This document shows positions 1 through 7,966 of a stretch of 64,000 nucleotides of DNA, piece after piece. Under the pieces are notes generated by a model. The model did no database searches. It was not told where the DNA came from and saw only the letters and a program-made list of their open reading frames with translations. Location: the NCBI RefSeq assembly GCF_009733795.1, contig NZ_WNXX01000017.1, positions 1 to 64,000 on the forward strand, written 5' to 3'. Source of the stretch: Actinotalea caeni (GTDB lineage: Bacteria > Actinomycetota > Actinomycetes > Actinomycetales > Beutenbergiaceae). Within the stretch, counting starts at the first letter, position 1, and every line of letters begins with the position of its first letter. A program made the translations under genes and the position numbers.

Positions 1-189
1 CCGCGCCGGTCGACCCGGCCGACCGGCCGCGCCGGCCGACCCGCGCTGCCGGCTCACACCGCGCGCCGGTGTGCCGCGTGCCGCGGCCCCGCGCCGCGAG
101 TCTCCTGACCCCGTGACGGCCGGCCGCTACCCTCGTCAGCGCAGGGCGGCGCCGAACCGCGGCACCGACACTCACATCTAGGAGGCCCG
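1..189. other. Upstream region without a recognisable gene
   Basis: This edge of the window is extremely GC-rich with short CGGCCGAC/GCGCCGG repeats that can fold into several hairpins. I see no coding region with family similarity. The last 80 bases are the leader of mscL. Confidence 0.5.
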
Positions 190-606
190 GTGATCAAGGG
201 GTTCAAGGACTTCATCATGCGAGGCAACGTGGTCGAGCTGGCGATCGCGGTCGTCATCGGTACCGCGTTCGCCGCAGTCGTCGACACGTTCGTGTCGTCG
301 ATCGTCACGCCGATCCTCAACGTGTTCGGCTCGCCGGACACCGGCGGCTGGGGCATCGACCTGCGCGCCGGTGACACCGTCGACGGCGTCAACCCGACGC
401 TCATCGACCTCGGCGCGATCGTCAACGCCCTGATCGTCTTCCTCATCACGGCGGCGGTCGTCTACTTCGCCTTCGTCGTCCCGATGAACAAGTTCACGGA
501 GATGCAGAAGAAGCGCAAGGGCATCCAGGAGGGCGTCCCGGAGCCGACCGACACCGAGCTGCTCACCGAGATCCGCGACCTGCTCAAGGCGCAGCGGCAG
601 GCCTGA
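190..606 (+). CDS. mscL: Large-conductance mechanosensitive channel MscL
   Basis: MscL forms a homopentameric membrane pore that opens under membrane tension during hypo-osmotic shock. The 138-residue product has the usual family length and layout: an N-terminal amphipathic segment starting MIKGFKDFIMRGNVVELA, TM1 at about residues 15-45, a periplasmic loop of about 30 residues, TM2 at about 72-97, and a charged C-terminal helix. The GTG start is supported by AGGAGG at 180-185, five bases upstream. A weak promoter candidate is TGACCC at 106-111 with TACCCT at 128-133. The gene converges on the SAF-domain gene, and a GC-rich hairpin lies between them. Confidence 0.96.
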   Translation: MIKGFKDFIMRGNVVELAIAVVIGTAFAAVVDTFVSSIVTPILNVFGSPDTGGWGIDLRAGDTVDGVNPTLIDLGAIVNALIVFLITAAVVYFAFVVPMNKFTEMQKKRKGIQEGVPEPTDTELLTEIRDLLKAQRQA

Positions 607-629
607 CCGCCCCCGCCGCTCCCGAGCCC

Positions 630-658
630 GGCCCGGGTGCCCTGCGGGGCCCCGGGCC
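630..658. terminator. Candidate bidirectional terminator hairpin
   Basis: GGCCCGGG (630-637) and CCCGGGCC (651-658) form an 8-bp stem with a 13-base loop between the convergent mscL and SAF-domain genes. There is no clear U tract, which is usual for actinobacterial hairpin terminators. Confidence 0.45.
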
Positions 659-720
659 GTCGTGCGTCCAGGGAGGGGCGGGCGCCCTGCGGGGCGTCGC
701 ACGTCCCGGCGGCGGATGGA

Positions 721-1416
721 TCAGGGAGGCTCGGAACTCACGCCGTCGTCGGTCGCGGCGGGCGGGAGGTCCGACGTGCCCGCCGCCCCGGACAGCACCG
801 CACGGAACGGGCCGAACCCGCTGGCTCCGGTGAGGGCGCCGGCGTCGCCGGGCCGCACCGCCACCACCACGGTCTCGACCGTGGCTGCCGCGCCGCCGCC
901 CAGCCAGGAGGACGTGCCCGCCTCGGCCTCGTGCCGCGCCAGCACCAGCGCTCCCGCCGTCACGAGCCTGGCCTCCTCGGTGCGGCCCCCGGTGTCGGCG
1001 GCCGCGAGGTAGAGGTCGAGCCGGTCGCCGACGCGCAGCAGGTCGGCCAGCACCGGGTCGGCCAGCACGACCGGCGTCACCACCCAGCCCGGCGGCGCCG
1101 CCTCGGGCAGCCCGGGGCCCAGCAGCATCGTCGGCACCACCGGCAGGCCCTCCGGGACGCCGATCGTGAGTCTCGAGCCGATGACGTCGGCCGCCGTCAC
1201 ACCGGTGCGCGGAGCCGCGGGCAACCGCTCGACCCGCACGTCGGTCTCGGCGACCGTGGTGCCTGCGGGCAGGTCACGGGCCGCGACGACGACCGGGACC
1301 GTCGGAGGCGGTACCGGCCGGAGCTGGCCGAGCACCACCCACACGGCGACGGCGAGGCAGACCGCGACCACGAGCCACCGGGTGCGCCACAGCAGCGTGC
1401 GCAGACGACGAGACAT
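721..1416 (-). CDS. SAF-domain (CpaB/RcpC-like) membrane-anchored protein
   Basis: The protein has 231 residues: a basic N-terminus, one membrane segment at about 11-30, then a SAF domain (about 40-105, with VVVAARDLPAGTTVAETDV) and a CpaB/RcpC-like remainder. CpaB proteins help assemble Flp/tad pili, but isolated SAF proteins of this size are common in actinomycetes without a pilus locus beside them, and no tad genes are visible here. A role in pilus assembly is therefore only a possibility. It lies between mscL and the FmdB gene, an order I recall from other actinomycetes. A secreted or envelope location is inferred from the membrane anchor. Confidence 0.75.
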   Translation of the reverse strand: MSRRLRTLLWRTRWLVVAVCLAVAVWVVLGQLRPVPPPTVPVVVAARDLPAGTTVAETDVRVERLPAAPRTGVTAADVIGSRLTIGVPEGLPVVPTMLLGPGLPEAAPPGWVVTPVVLADPVLADLLRVGDRLDLYLAAADTGGRTEEARLVTAGALVLARHEAEAGTSSWLGGGAAATVETVVVAVRPGDAGALTGASGFGPFRAVLSGAAGTSDLPPAATDDGVSSEPP

Positions 1417-1522
1417 GCGGCGACGCTAGGGCCGCCGCCCGGGGCGTGCCGGTGCGCCCGGAGGGGTGCTGTGGACGACGGTGCAGCACCGCGACCCTGT
1501 GGACGACGCGGCGCGCGGGGGC

Positions 1523-1888
1523 TCAGGAGCCGGAGGCCGCCTTGCCGGAGGAGCCGGTGGTCGAGGACGGGCTGCTGCTCGAGGACGAGCCGGAGCCCGA
1601 CGAGCCGGAGCCCGACGAGCCGGAGGTCGACGAGCCGGAGGTCGACGAGCCCGACGAGCTCGAGCCGGAGCTCGACGAGCTCGAGGAGGAGCTGTCGGAG
1701 GAGGCCGAGCTGGAGCGGGAGTCGGTGCGGTAGAAGCCCGACCCCTTGAACACGACGCCGACGCTGCCGTACTCCTTGCGCAGGGTCCCTGCGCACTCGG
1801 GGCACTCCGTCAGCGCGGCGTCGGAGAACGACTGATAGAGCTCGAAGCGGTGCCCGCAGGAGGTGCAGGCGTAGGCATAGGTCGGCAC
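1523..1888 (-). CDS. FmdB-type zinc-ribbon protein with Ser/Gly tail
   Basis: The first 50 residues are a CxxC...CxxC zinc ribbon of the FmdB/putative regulatory protein family (Cys8, Cys11, Cys29, Cys32, starting MPTYAYACTSCGHRFE). Residues from about 55 to 121 are an almost pure Ser/Gly low-complexity tail, clearly disordered. The GTG at 1888-1886 is preferred over an in-frame start 24 bases further up because the family begins at MPTYxYxC. The tail is encoded by tandem GAC-GAG-CCG-like units (seen on the plus strand), so its length may vary between strains. The function of this family is unknown beyond metal binding. Confidence 0.85.
   Translation of the reverse strand: MPTYAYACTSCGHRFELYQSFSDAALTECPECAGTLRKEYGSVGVVFKGSGFYRTDSRSSSASSDSSSSSSSSSGSSSSGSSTSGSSTSGSSGSGSSGSGSSSSSSPSSTTGSSGKAASGS
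1583..1692. repeat. Imperfect tandem repeats encoding the FmdB Ser/Gly tail
   Basis: On the plus strand the segment is built from short units of the form GACGAGCCGGAG with variants. They encode Ser-Ser-Gly-Ser blocks on the minus strand. The pattern suggests slippage-prone DNA. Confidence 0.7.
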
Positions 1889-1923
1889 GAGTGGCGATTG
1901 TACGTCGCGCACCCGGGGGCGGT

Positions 1924-1929
1924 TAGTCT
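1924..1929 (+). promoter_or_regulatory. -10 box of the acylase gene (leaderless type)
   Basis: TAGTCT ends six bases before the GTG start at 1936, and there is no Shine-Dalgarno. Leaderless transcription is inferred. Confidence 0.5.
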
Positions 1930-1935
1930 CGGGAC

Positions 1936-4644
1936 GTGTCGAAGATGTCCTGGTGGCGCCGGATCGCGATCGCTGTGGCGGCGGTCCTCGTCGTCGTCCT
2001 CGTCGGGGGCGCCATCACGCTGTTCTCCATCTCGCGCAGGGCGCTGCCGGACACCGGCGGCGAGTTCCGCGTCGAGGGTCTGCAGGGCGAGGTCCAGGTG
2101 GTGCGCGACGAGCGGGGCGTGCCGCAGATCTACGCGACCACCACGCACGACCTGTTCATGGCGCAGGGCTACGTGCACGCGCAGGACCGCTTCTTCGAGA
2201 TGGACCTGCGCCGCCACATCACCGCGGGCCGGCTGTCGGAGCTCGTCGGCGAGGCCGGCCTGAGCACCGACCGCGTCATCCGCACCCTCGGCTGGCGTCA
2301 CGTCGCCGAGCAGGAGTGGGCGCTGCTGTCGCAGGAGACGCGCACCTACCTGCAGTCCTACGCCGACGGCGTCAACGCCTACATCGCCTCCCGCGCCCCG
2401 AGCCAGCTGGCGCTGGAGTACACGATCCTCGACATGCAGTCCGCGGTCCCCGAGATCGAGCCGTGGGACCCGATCGACTCGCTCGCCTGGCTCAAGGCGA
2501 TGGCGTGGGACCTGCTCGGCAACTACGACGAGGAGCTGGGTCGCGCGGCCGTCTACGGGCAGGCGCAGGGGTACGGCGACGACGTCGCGCTCGACATGGT
2601 GCGCACGATCTTCCCGGCGTACCCGACCGAGCGGAACCTGCCGATCCTCACCACGCCGGAGCTGCTGGCCGCCAACGCCGAGCTCGAGGCGACCGAGCAG
2701 GCGGAGGCCGGCCCCGGCGCCTCGGACGACACGACCGCCACGCCCGGACCGCAGGGCCCGTCCCCCGACGCCGCGCTGCTCGCCCACGAGGCTCTCGCCG
2801 GCGCGGCAGCCGCCCTGGCCGCCGTCCCGCACCTGCTGGGCGAGGGGGACGGCATCGGGTCGAACAGCTGGGTCGTCTCGGGCGAGCACACGGCCTCGGG
2901 GCTGCCGCTGCTGGCGAACGACCCCCACCTCGGCATCTCGCAGCCGGGCATCTGGTACCAGAACGGCCTCCACTGCCGCGAGGTCGGGCCGGACTGCCCG
3001 TTCGACGTCGCCGGCTTCAGCTTCTCGGGGCTGCCCGGTGTCGTCATCGGTCACAACGCCGAGCTGGGCTGGGGCTTCACCAACATGGGCTCCGACGCCG
3101 TGGACCTGTTCATGGAGCGGGTCTACCCCGACGACACCTACCTGTACGACGGCGAGCGGCTCCCGCTGACCGTGCGGCAGGAGGTGATCGAGGTCAACGG
3201 CGGCTCGCCCGTGACGATCGAGGTCGCCGCGACCGAGCACGGCCCGATCGTCTCCGACGTCATCGGCGGCGTCCGGGGGGCGACCCAGGGCCCCGACCAC
3301 GAGGACCAGCCGCCGGGCGGTGTGAGCGGCTTCTCGGTCTCGATGCAGTGGACCGCGCTGCAGCCGGGCCGGACCGCCGACGCGATCTTCCTCCTCAACA
3401 CCGCCACGGACGCCGCCGACGTCGCCGCGGCCGCCGCCGCGTTCGAGGTGCCGACCCAGAACATCGTGTTCGCGACGACGTCGGGCGACATCGGCTACCA
3501 GGCACCGGGGTCGATCCCGGTGCGGGCCGACGTGCCCGGCTCCCCGGTGCCCACCGACGGCTCCTGGCCGCGACCGGGCTGGGACTCCCGCTACGACTGG
3601 CAGGGCTACGTCGACGCCGCCGACATGCCGCGCGCGCTCAACCCGCCGGAGGGCTTCATCGTCGCGGCCAACCAGGCCGTGCAGGCGCCGGGGACCGAGC
3701 CGTTCCTCACCGTCGACTACGACTACGGCTACCGGTCGCAGGCGATCCGCGACGCCCTGGAGGCGCGGATCGCGGACGGCGGCGAGCTCACGGTCGCGGA
3801 CATGAACGAGATCCAGCTGATCGACGCGAACCCGTACGCCGAACTGCTGGTGCCCGTGCTGCTCGAGATCCCGGTCAAGGACCCGTTCACCGGCGAGGAC
3901 GACGCCTTCACGCAGGAGGCGGTCGACCTGCTGGCCGACTGGGACATGCGCAACGACGTCGACTCGGCCGCGGCCGCCTACTTCTCGGCCGTGTGGGCGA
4001 ACCTGCTGCGGCTGACGTTCTGGGACCAGATGCCGGCGGAGCACCGGCCCTCGGGCGGTTCGCAGTGGCTCGAGGCGGTCCGTGCGCTGCTGGAGGACGA
4101 CGAGAGCCCCTGGTGGGACGACCGGGCGACGATCAACGTCGTCGAGCAGCGCGACCAGGTGCTCGCGGAGGCGCTGCGTGCGGCCCGTACCCAGCTGACG
4201 GTGCTGCTCGGCAAGGACCCCTCGGACTGGCGGTGGGGCGCGCTGCACGTCGCGGCACCGCAGCACCAGGTGCTGGGCGGCGAGACCGTGCCGGGCGCGA
4301 TCCGCAGCATCGTCAACCCGCACCAGGTCGGCGTCGCCGGCGGCAGCTCGATCGTCAACGCCAACGGGTGGGACGCCTCCGCCTGGGAGCTGGTCGACGG
4401 GGAGCCGACCTACCCGATCTTCACCGTGACGGCGGTGCCGTCGATGCGGATGGTGCTCGACCTCTCCGACTGGGACGCCTCGACCTGGGTGCAGCTCACC
4501 GGCAACTCCGGGCACCCGCTGTCGCAGCACTACGCCGACCAGCTGCACGCGTGGGCCGCGGGCGAGACCTACCCGTGGCCGTTCGGCGCGGAGGCGGTCG
4601 AGAAGGCCGGGCGGAGCACGCTGACGCTGCTGCCGAGGAGCTGA
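1936..4644 (+). CDS. Penicillin acylase family Ntn-hydrolase, membrane anchored
   Basis: This 902-residue S45-family Ntn-hydrolase is translated as a precursor that cleaves itself into two chains. An N-terminal hydrophobic segment (about 9-32) acts as signal or anchor, so the enzyme works outside the membrane. The alpha region holds the family block with YVHAQDRFFEMDLRR (about 75-90). The predicted cleavage is before Ser309 in GIGSNSWVVSGEHTASG, which supplies the N-terminal nucleophile, followed by LLANDPHLG. Later blocks include GWGFTNMGSDAVDLF and the C-terminal GNSGHPLSQHYADQL. Family members hydrolyse amides such as penicillins, acyl-homoserine lactones or other N-acyl compounds. The substrate cannot be told from sequence. 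It is transcribed alone, divergent from the FmdB gene. Confidence 0.93.
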   Translation: MSKMSWWRRIAIAVAAVLVVVLVGGAITLFSISRRALPDTGGEFRVEGLQGEVQVVRDERGVPQIYATTTHDLFMAQGYVHAQDRFFEMDLRRHITAGRLSELVGEAGLSTDRVIRTLGWRHVAEQEWALLSQETRTYLQSYADGVNAYIASRAPSQLALEYTILDMQSAVPEIEPWDPIDSLAWLKAMAWDLLGNYDEELGRAAVYGQAQGYGDDVALDMVRTIFPAYPTERNLPILTTPELLAANAELEATEQAEAGPGASDDTTATPGPQGPSPDAALLAHEALAGAAAALAAVPHLLGEGDGIGSNSWVVSGEHTASGLPLLANDPHLGISQPGIWYQNGLHCREVGPDCPFDVAGFSFSGLPGVVIGHNAELGWGFTNMGSDAVDLFMERVYPDDTYLYDGERLPLTVRQEVIEVNGGSPVTIEVAATEHGPIVSDVIGGVRGATQGPDHEDQPPGGVSGFSVSMQWTALQPGRTADAIFLLNTATDAADVAAAAAAFEVPTQNIVFATTSGDIGYQAPGSIPVRADVPGSPVPTDGSWPRPGWDSRYDWQGYVDAADMPRALNPPEGFIVAANQAVQAPGTEPFLTVDYDYGYRSQAIRDALEARIADGGELTVADMNEIQLIDANPYAELLVPVLLEIPVKDPFTGEDDAFTQEAVDLLADWDMRNDVDSAAAAYFSAVWANLLRLTFWDQMPAEHRPSGGSQWLEAVRALLEDDESPWWDDRATINVVEQRDQVLAEALRAARTQLTVLLGKDPSDWRWGALHVAAPQHQVLGGETVPGAIRSIVNPHQVGVAGGSSIVNANGWDASAWELVDGEPTYPIFTVTAVPSMRMVLDLSDWDASTWVQLTGNSGHPLSQHYADQLHAWAAGETYPWPFGAEAVEKAGRSTLTLLPRS

Positions 4645-4647
4645 GGC

Positions 4648-5271
4648 TCACTCCTCGCCGACGAACCACCAGCCGTCGGGGGTGAGGACGCCGTCGACCA
4701 CCTTGTCGTGGTCGGCGCGGGGCAGCGGAGCGTCGCTCACCTCGTCGGCGAACACGATCGCCACCACCGGTGCGTCCGGGCGGCGATGCACGAGCACGCG
4801 GTCGTACCAGCCACCGCCCTGACCGAGCCGCACCCCGGTGCGGTCGACGGCGAGCGCGGGAACGAACACGACGTCGGCGCGCTGCAGGGCGGTGACGCCG
4901 AGTCCGGGACCGGCGGGGTCCGGCGGGCGACCGGGCGCGCGCACCTCGAGCGGCTCGCCCGCGCGGTGCAGCGCCCAGTCGCGCGACAGCCCGGGGCCCA
5001 GCATGGGCAGCAGCACGTCGATGTCGCGCTCGTGCAGGTGGTCCATGAGCGGCTGGGTGGGCGGCTCGGTGGGGCGGGCGGCGTACACGGCGACGCACCC
5101 GGCGTCGGCGACGATGTCGCTCGCGTGCCGGGCGATGGCGGCACCGGCCTCGGTGCGCTCGCGAGAGCTGCGACCGTGCCGGTGGGCGCGGACCGCCTCG
5201 CGCAGCTGCTGCTTGGCGTCCTCGGTGTCGAGGGTCGGCTCGGTCACGACCAGGGACGACACCGACCACAT
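4648..5271 (-). CDS. 5-formyltetrahydrofolate cyclo-ligase
   Basis: This cytosolic enzyme uses ATP to convert 5-formyl-THF to 5,10-methenyl-THF and so returns a storage folate to the one-carbon pool. The 207-residue product shows the family layout: an N-terminal helix with Lys/Arg residues for substrate binding (AKQQLREAVRA), and the diagnostic C-terminal loop GQGGGWYDR. The ATG at 5271 is preferred over one 45 bases upstream because a GGTGGGA Shine-Dalgarno precedes it. It ends three bases after the acylase gene, convergently. In many actinomycetes galU and a molybdopterin gene lie divergently next to it, but here the RimJ gene follows directly. Confidence 0.9.
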   Translation of the reverse strand: MWSVSSLVVTEPTLDTEDAKQQLREAVRAHRHGRSSRERTEAGAAIARHASDIVADAGCVAVYAARPTEPPTQPLMDHLHERDIDVLLPMLGPGLSRDWALHRAGEPLEVRAPGRPPDPAGPGLGVTALQRADVVFVPALAVDRTGVRLGQGGGWYDRVLVHRRPDAPVVAIVFADEVSDAPLPRADHDKVVDGVLTPDGWWFVGEE

Positions 5272-5375
5272 GACTCCCACCTTCCCGCACGACGGGCCCG
5301 TCGCGCTACTCGGCACCCCGAGGAGCCGCGCATCAAGACGACGAGACGGGGAGGCACCGGGCAGCGGCGCGGCCC

Positions 5376-5381
5376 TACAGT
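5376..5381 (+). promoter_or_regulatory. -10 box of the RimJ-like gene (leaderless type)
   Basis: TACAGT ends six bases before the GTG at 5388. No ribosome-binding site is visible between them. Confidence 0.5.
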
Positions 5382-5387
5382 TCTCGC

Positions 5388-5969
5388 GTGGAGCTGACCG
5401 ACGGCGTCGTGCGACTGCGGCCGCTGCGCCGCCGCGACGCCGCCGCGTGGGAGCGGCTGCGTCGCGAGAACCACCACTGGCTGTCCCGGTGGGAGGCGAC
5501 CGCGCCCTCGCTCGAGGGCCGCCGTCCGACGTTCGCGCAGTACGTGCGCGACCAGGCCCGCGCGGCCCGGCGGGGGACGGGGTACAGCTTCGGCGTCGAG
5601 GTCGACGGCGAGCTGGTGGGGCACGTCACGGTCTCGTCGGTCACGCTCGGGTCGCTGCGTGGCTGTGCGATCGGCTACTGGATCGGGGAGCGCTGGGCCG
5701 GTCGTGGCTACATCCCGCGGGCGGTCGCGCTGGTGACGGACTTCTGCTTCTTCGAGCTCGGTCTGCACCGGGTGGAGATCAACATCCGTCCGGAGAACGC
5801 GGCGAGCCTGCGCGTCGTCGAGAAGCTGGGGTTCCGCGACGAGGGGCTGCGGGAGCGGTACCTGCACATCGACGGCGCGTGGTGCGACCACCGCACGTTC
5901 GCACTGACGAGCGAGGAGGTCGGCGACGGCCTGGTCGCCGCCCTCGCGAGGAGCCTCGAGAGGGGCTGA
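5388..5969 (+). CDS. RimJ/RimL-like GNAT N-acetyltransferase
   Basis: The 193-residue protein is a GNAT-fold acetyltransferase of the ribosomal-protein-alanine type. Visible family signatures are LRPLRRRDAAAWERLR at the N-terminus, YWIGERWAGRGYIPRAV (motif A, acetyl-CoA pyrophosphate binding) at about 87-103, the motif-B-like LHRVEINIRPENAASLRVVEKLGF at about 124-147, and a C-terminal YLHIDGAW. It probably acetylates the N-terminus of a protein (S5 by analogy), but GNAT substrates cannot be assigned reliably. The GTG start sits just after a good -10 box. Confidence 0.88.
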   Translation: MELTDGVVRLRPLRRRDAAAWERLRRENHHWLSRWEATAPSLEGRRPTFAQYVRDQARAARRGTGYSFGVEVDGELVGHVTVSSVTLGSLRGCAIGYWIGERWAGRGYIPRAVALVTDFCFFELGLHRVEINIRPENAASLRVVEKLGFRDEGLRERYLHIDGAWCDHRTFALTSEEVGDGLVAALARSLERG

Positions 5970-6038
5970 CGGGAGTCAGAGCCCGACACGCCGACGTCGT
6001 GCCCGGGAACCTGCCGACGGCGGACCTACCGTCATGAC

Positions 6039-6950
6039 GTGGGCGATCTCGCGGGCTGGGTGCTGCTGGGCATCGTCGTCCTCGTGCTCGCCTACATCCT
6101 TCCTGTCGCGATCCGGTCGCGGCAGGTCGTCGTCGACTCCCGCGTGGACGACCGCTACTCGGGCGACCTGCGGGTCGTCGCGACGGCCGGTCACCGTCCG
6201 GTCGCGACCCCAGGTTCCACCCGCGTGCTGGTGCACCAGCGGCTGAACGAGGAGCACCCCATGAAGTCCCAGGCCGATCGTCTGCTCGCGGCGTCGGACG
6301 CCCGGCGTCTCGCCGCTGCCCGGGCGGCGCGCGCAGCCGCGTCGAGCAGCCGCGCCGCCGCGGCGCGTCGCCGGCTGCTGCTCACCGTCGTGGTCGCCGG
6401 GCTGACGGTGGCCGGGTGGGTGGGCTGGGGCCTGCTCAGCTGGCCGATGCTCGCGGGCATCGTCCCGGCGGTCGCGCTCGTCGGGGTGATCGCGCTCGGT
6501 CGTCGTGCGGCCGCGCTGGGTGCCGCCGCCGACGCCCGGTGGGAGCGCGAGATCGCGCAGATCACCGCGCAGGCGCACCGCCGCAGCGCGTCGAAGGTCC
6601 GCGCGAGCGGGCGGCCGCGGCTGCGTGTCGACGTCGACCCCACGACGCTCGTGACCGACGCGGCGCCGGCGCCGGAGAAGCCGGCCGAGACCCCCTCGGA
6701 GCCTGCGTCCTGGACGCCGGTGCCGGTGCCGCCGCCGGCGTACACGCTCAAGCAGAGCGCGCCGCGCCGCCAGGTGTCGCCGCTGGTCATGGACGCGCCG
6801 ACCGAGCGCATGGACCCGGTCGCCGAGCCCGCACCGGGGGCGGCGCCGGCGGAGGAGCGCAGCGCCGAGCCCGCGGCCGAGACCACCACGCCGGTCGCCC
6901 CCGCCATGGACGTGCAGGCGGTGCTGGCCCGCCGTCGCGCCGCCGGCTGA
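6039..6950 (+). CDS. Membrane protein of unknown function
   Basis: I do not recognise a named family. The 303-residue protein has a hydrophobic N-terminal helix (about 4-25), a basic Ala/Arg-rich stretch (about 85-112), two further membrane segments (about 113-130 and 136-155), and a long cytoplasmic Pro/Ala/Glu-rich C-terminal half that looks disordered. It follows the RimJ-like gene in the same direction with a 69-base gap; I recall a membrane protein in that position in related actinomycetes. The GTG start (MGDLAGWVLLGIVV) is chosen because it starts the first membrane helix. Function unknown. Confidence 0.6.
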   Translation: MGDLAGWVLLGIVVLVLAYILPVAIRSRQVVVDSRVDDRYSGDLRVVATAGHRPVATPGSTRVLVHQRLNEEHPMKSQADRLLAASDARRLAAARAARAAASSSRAAAARRRLLLTVVVAGLTVAGWVGWGLLSWPMLAGIVPAVALVGVIALGRRAAALGAAADARWEREIAQITAQAHRRSASKVRASGRPRLRVDVDPTTLVTDAAPAPEKPAETPSEPASWTPVPVPPPAYTLKQSAPRRQVSPLVMDAPTERMDPVAEPAPGAAPAEERSAEPAAETTTPVAPAMDVQAVLARRRAAG

Positions 6951-6957
6951 CGCGGCG

Positions 6958-6986
6958 TCGAACCACGGCGCACCAGGTGCTATTCT
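6958..6986 (+). promoter_or_regulatory. Promoter candidate for tRNA-Ala
   Basis: TCGAAC (6958-6963) and TATTCT (6981-6986) are 17 bases apart, and the tRNA begins 12 bases later. Confidence 0.5.
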
Positions 6987-6998
6987 GGACGCCGACCT

Positions 6999-7071
6999 GG
7001 GGCTATGGCGCAGTTGGTAGCGCGTCTCGTTCGCAATGAGAAGGTCGGGGGTTCGAGTCCCCCTAGCTCCA
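6999..7071 (+). tRNA. tRNA-Ala (anticodon CGC)
   Basis: A full 73-base cloverleaf: 7-bp acceptor stem with the G3-U70 pair that marks alanine tRNAs, 4-bp D stem, anticodon loop TTCGCAA with CGC at positions 34-36, 5-bp T stem closed around TTCGAGT, and discriminator A. The CCA end is not encoded. A strong terminator hairpin follows within 10 bases. Confidence 0.96.
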
Positions 7072-7079
7072 CAGGACAG

Positions 7080-7111
7080 AAGGACCCCCGCCGGTTCCGG
7101 CGGGGGTCCTT
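7080..7111 (+). terminator. Terminator of tRNA-Ala
   Basis: A perfect 15-bp inverted repeat (arms 7080-7094 and 7097-7111) that would fold as an 11-13-bp hairpin with a small loop, ending in TCCTT. It lies 9 bases after the tRNA. Confidence 0.85.
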
Positions 7112-7137
7112 CCGCGTCTCTCGGGCTGTGCTTCCTC

Positions 7138-7209
7138 GCCGAGTTCGCACCGTCCCGCCGAGTTCGCACCGTGCACGGTCCGAACTCGGCACGACGGTGC
7201 GAACTCGGC
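7138..7209. repeat. Nested palindrome of four 16-base units
   Basis: Units at 7138-7153 and 7157-7172 read GCCGAGTTCGCACCGT. Units at 7175-7190 and 7194-7209 are its reverse complement (the third with one mismatch). Unit starts are 19 bases apart on both sides, so the whole 72-bp block is one near-perfect palindrome centred at 7173/7174. It sits between the tRNA-Ala terminator and the convergent PPOX gene. Confidence 0.9.
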
Positions 7210-7247
7210 GGAGTGTGCGCCGGGTGGCGCTGGGCGGCAGAGGGCGG

Positions 7248-7739
7248 TCAGCCGCGGCCGGCCTTGGCCTCCATGAGCTCCTCGACCGCCTGCGGGATCG
7301 TGGTCTCGAAGTCGAGCAGCTTCGCCCAGGTGGGTGTGACGCGGATGACGACCATCTGGTCGTAGAGGCCTCGGACACCGGCCTCCCACTCGGCATACTG
7401 CTCCGGCGTCATGAAGGTCTCGCCGCCCTCGAGATAGCCCTCCGGCGGGCCGTCGACGGTCTCGAGGTCGACGACGCCGCGCAGGAGCAGCACCTTGGGC
7501 GGGAACGCGTTGGTGTCGATCGTGATCGCCACGGTCGGCTTGGCGCGCAGCGCTGCGACCTTCGGTGCGTTCGTGGCGGTCGCCATCGTGATCCGGCCGT
7601 CCTCGAGCCAGAACCCGATCGGCACGACGCGTGGGTCGCCGTCGAGGCCGTCGTAGGCGAGCCGCAGCGGGTCGGTGCTGTGGAGGAGCTGCTGGGCGTA
7701 GGGCTTGGCGAGGACCTCGGCGATCTTCTGCTGGTTCAT
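7248..7739 (-). CDS. PPOX-class (pyridoxamine oxidase fold) flavin/F420-binding protein
   Basis: The 163-residue product has the split-barrel fold of pyridoxamine-5'-phosphate-oxidase-like proteins: ...DPRVVPIGFWLEDGRITMATATNAPKVAAL... matches the cofactor-binding strand pair and the K/R-containing turn of this superfamily. Members use FMN, F420 or haem. This one resembles the small actinobacterial PPOX proteins whose substrates are mostly unknown. The ATG at 7739 is preceded by GAGGGAG; a longer reading frame extends 60 bases upstream but has no such site. Single gene. Confidence 0.75.
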   Translation of the reverse strand: MNQQKIAEVLAKPYAQQLLHSTDPLRLAYDGLDGDPRVVPIGFWLEDGRITMATATNAPKVAALRAKPTVAITIDTNAFPPKVLLLRGVVDLETVDGPPEGYLEGGETFMTPEQYAEWEAGVRGLYDQMVVIRVTPTWAKLLDFETTIPQAVEELMEAKAGRG

Positions 7740-7954
7740 GTCTGCTCCCTCGATCGGTGTGCTCACGCGGGGACGGAGCCGCCCCGCCGGTCCCGACATC
7801 GTCGCACGAAATCGAACACTTGTGTACGAGTTACGTACTCGGGCTCACGCGGCCGCCCATGACGGCGGTGCACGCCGAGGCAGCGGCCCGACGGCGTCGC
7901 TTCCCGGGGGGCGGGAGCCCGCCAGCGGCGTCGGCCACCTCGCCGCCGACGGCC

Positions 7955-7960
7955 TAGCCT
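7955..7960 (+). promoter_or_regulatory. -10 box of mtr (leaderless type)
   Basis: TAGCCT ends six bases before the ATG at 7967. Confidence 0.5.
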
Positions 7961-7966
7961 GACCGC

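Noticed and set aside
1446-1733. Acidic Pro/Glu/Asp repeat ORF on the plus strand opposite the FmdB tail
   Set aside because: It is the complement of the Ser/Gly tail repeats. The FmdB frame has the conserved zinc ribbon; this frame has no start signal or homology.
1810-4685. Two open frames of over 900 codons overlapping the acylase gene (one antisense, one in another frame)
   Set aside because: They are Arg/Gly/Pro-rich shadows produced by GC-rich codon third positions; only the acylase frame has family motifs. The same holds for long shadow frames over metG, mfd, mtr, eno and the nad genes.
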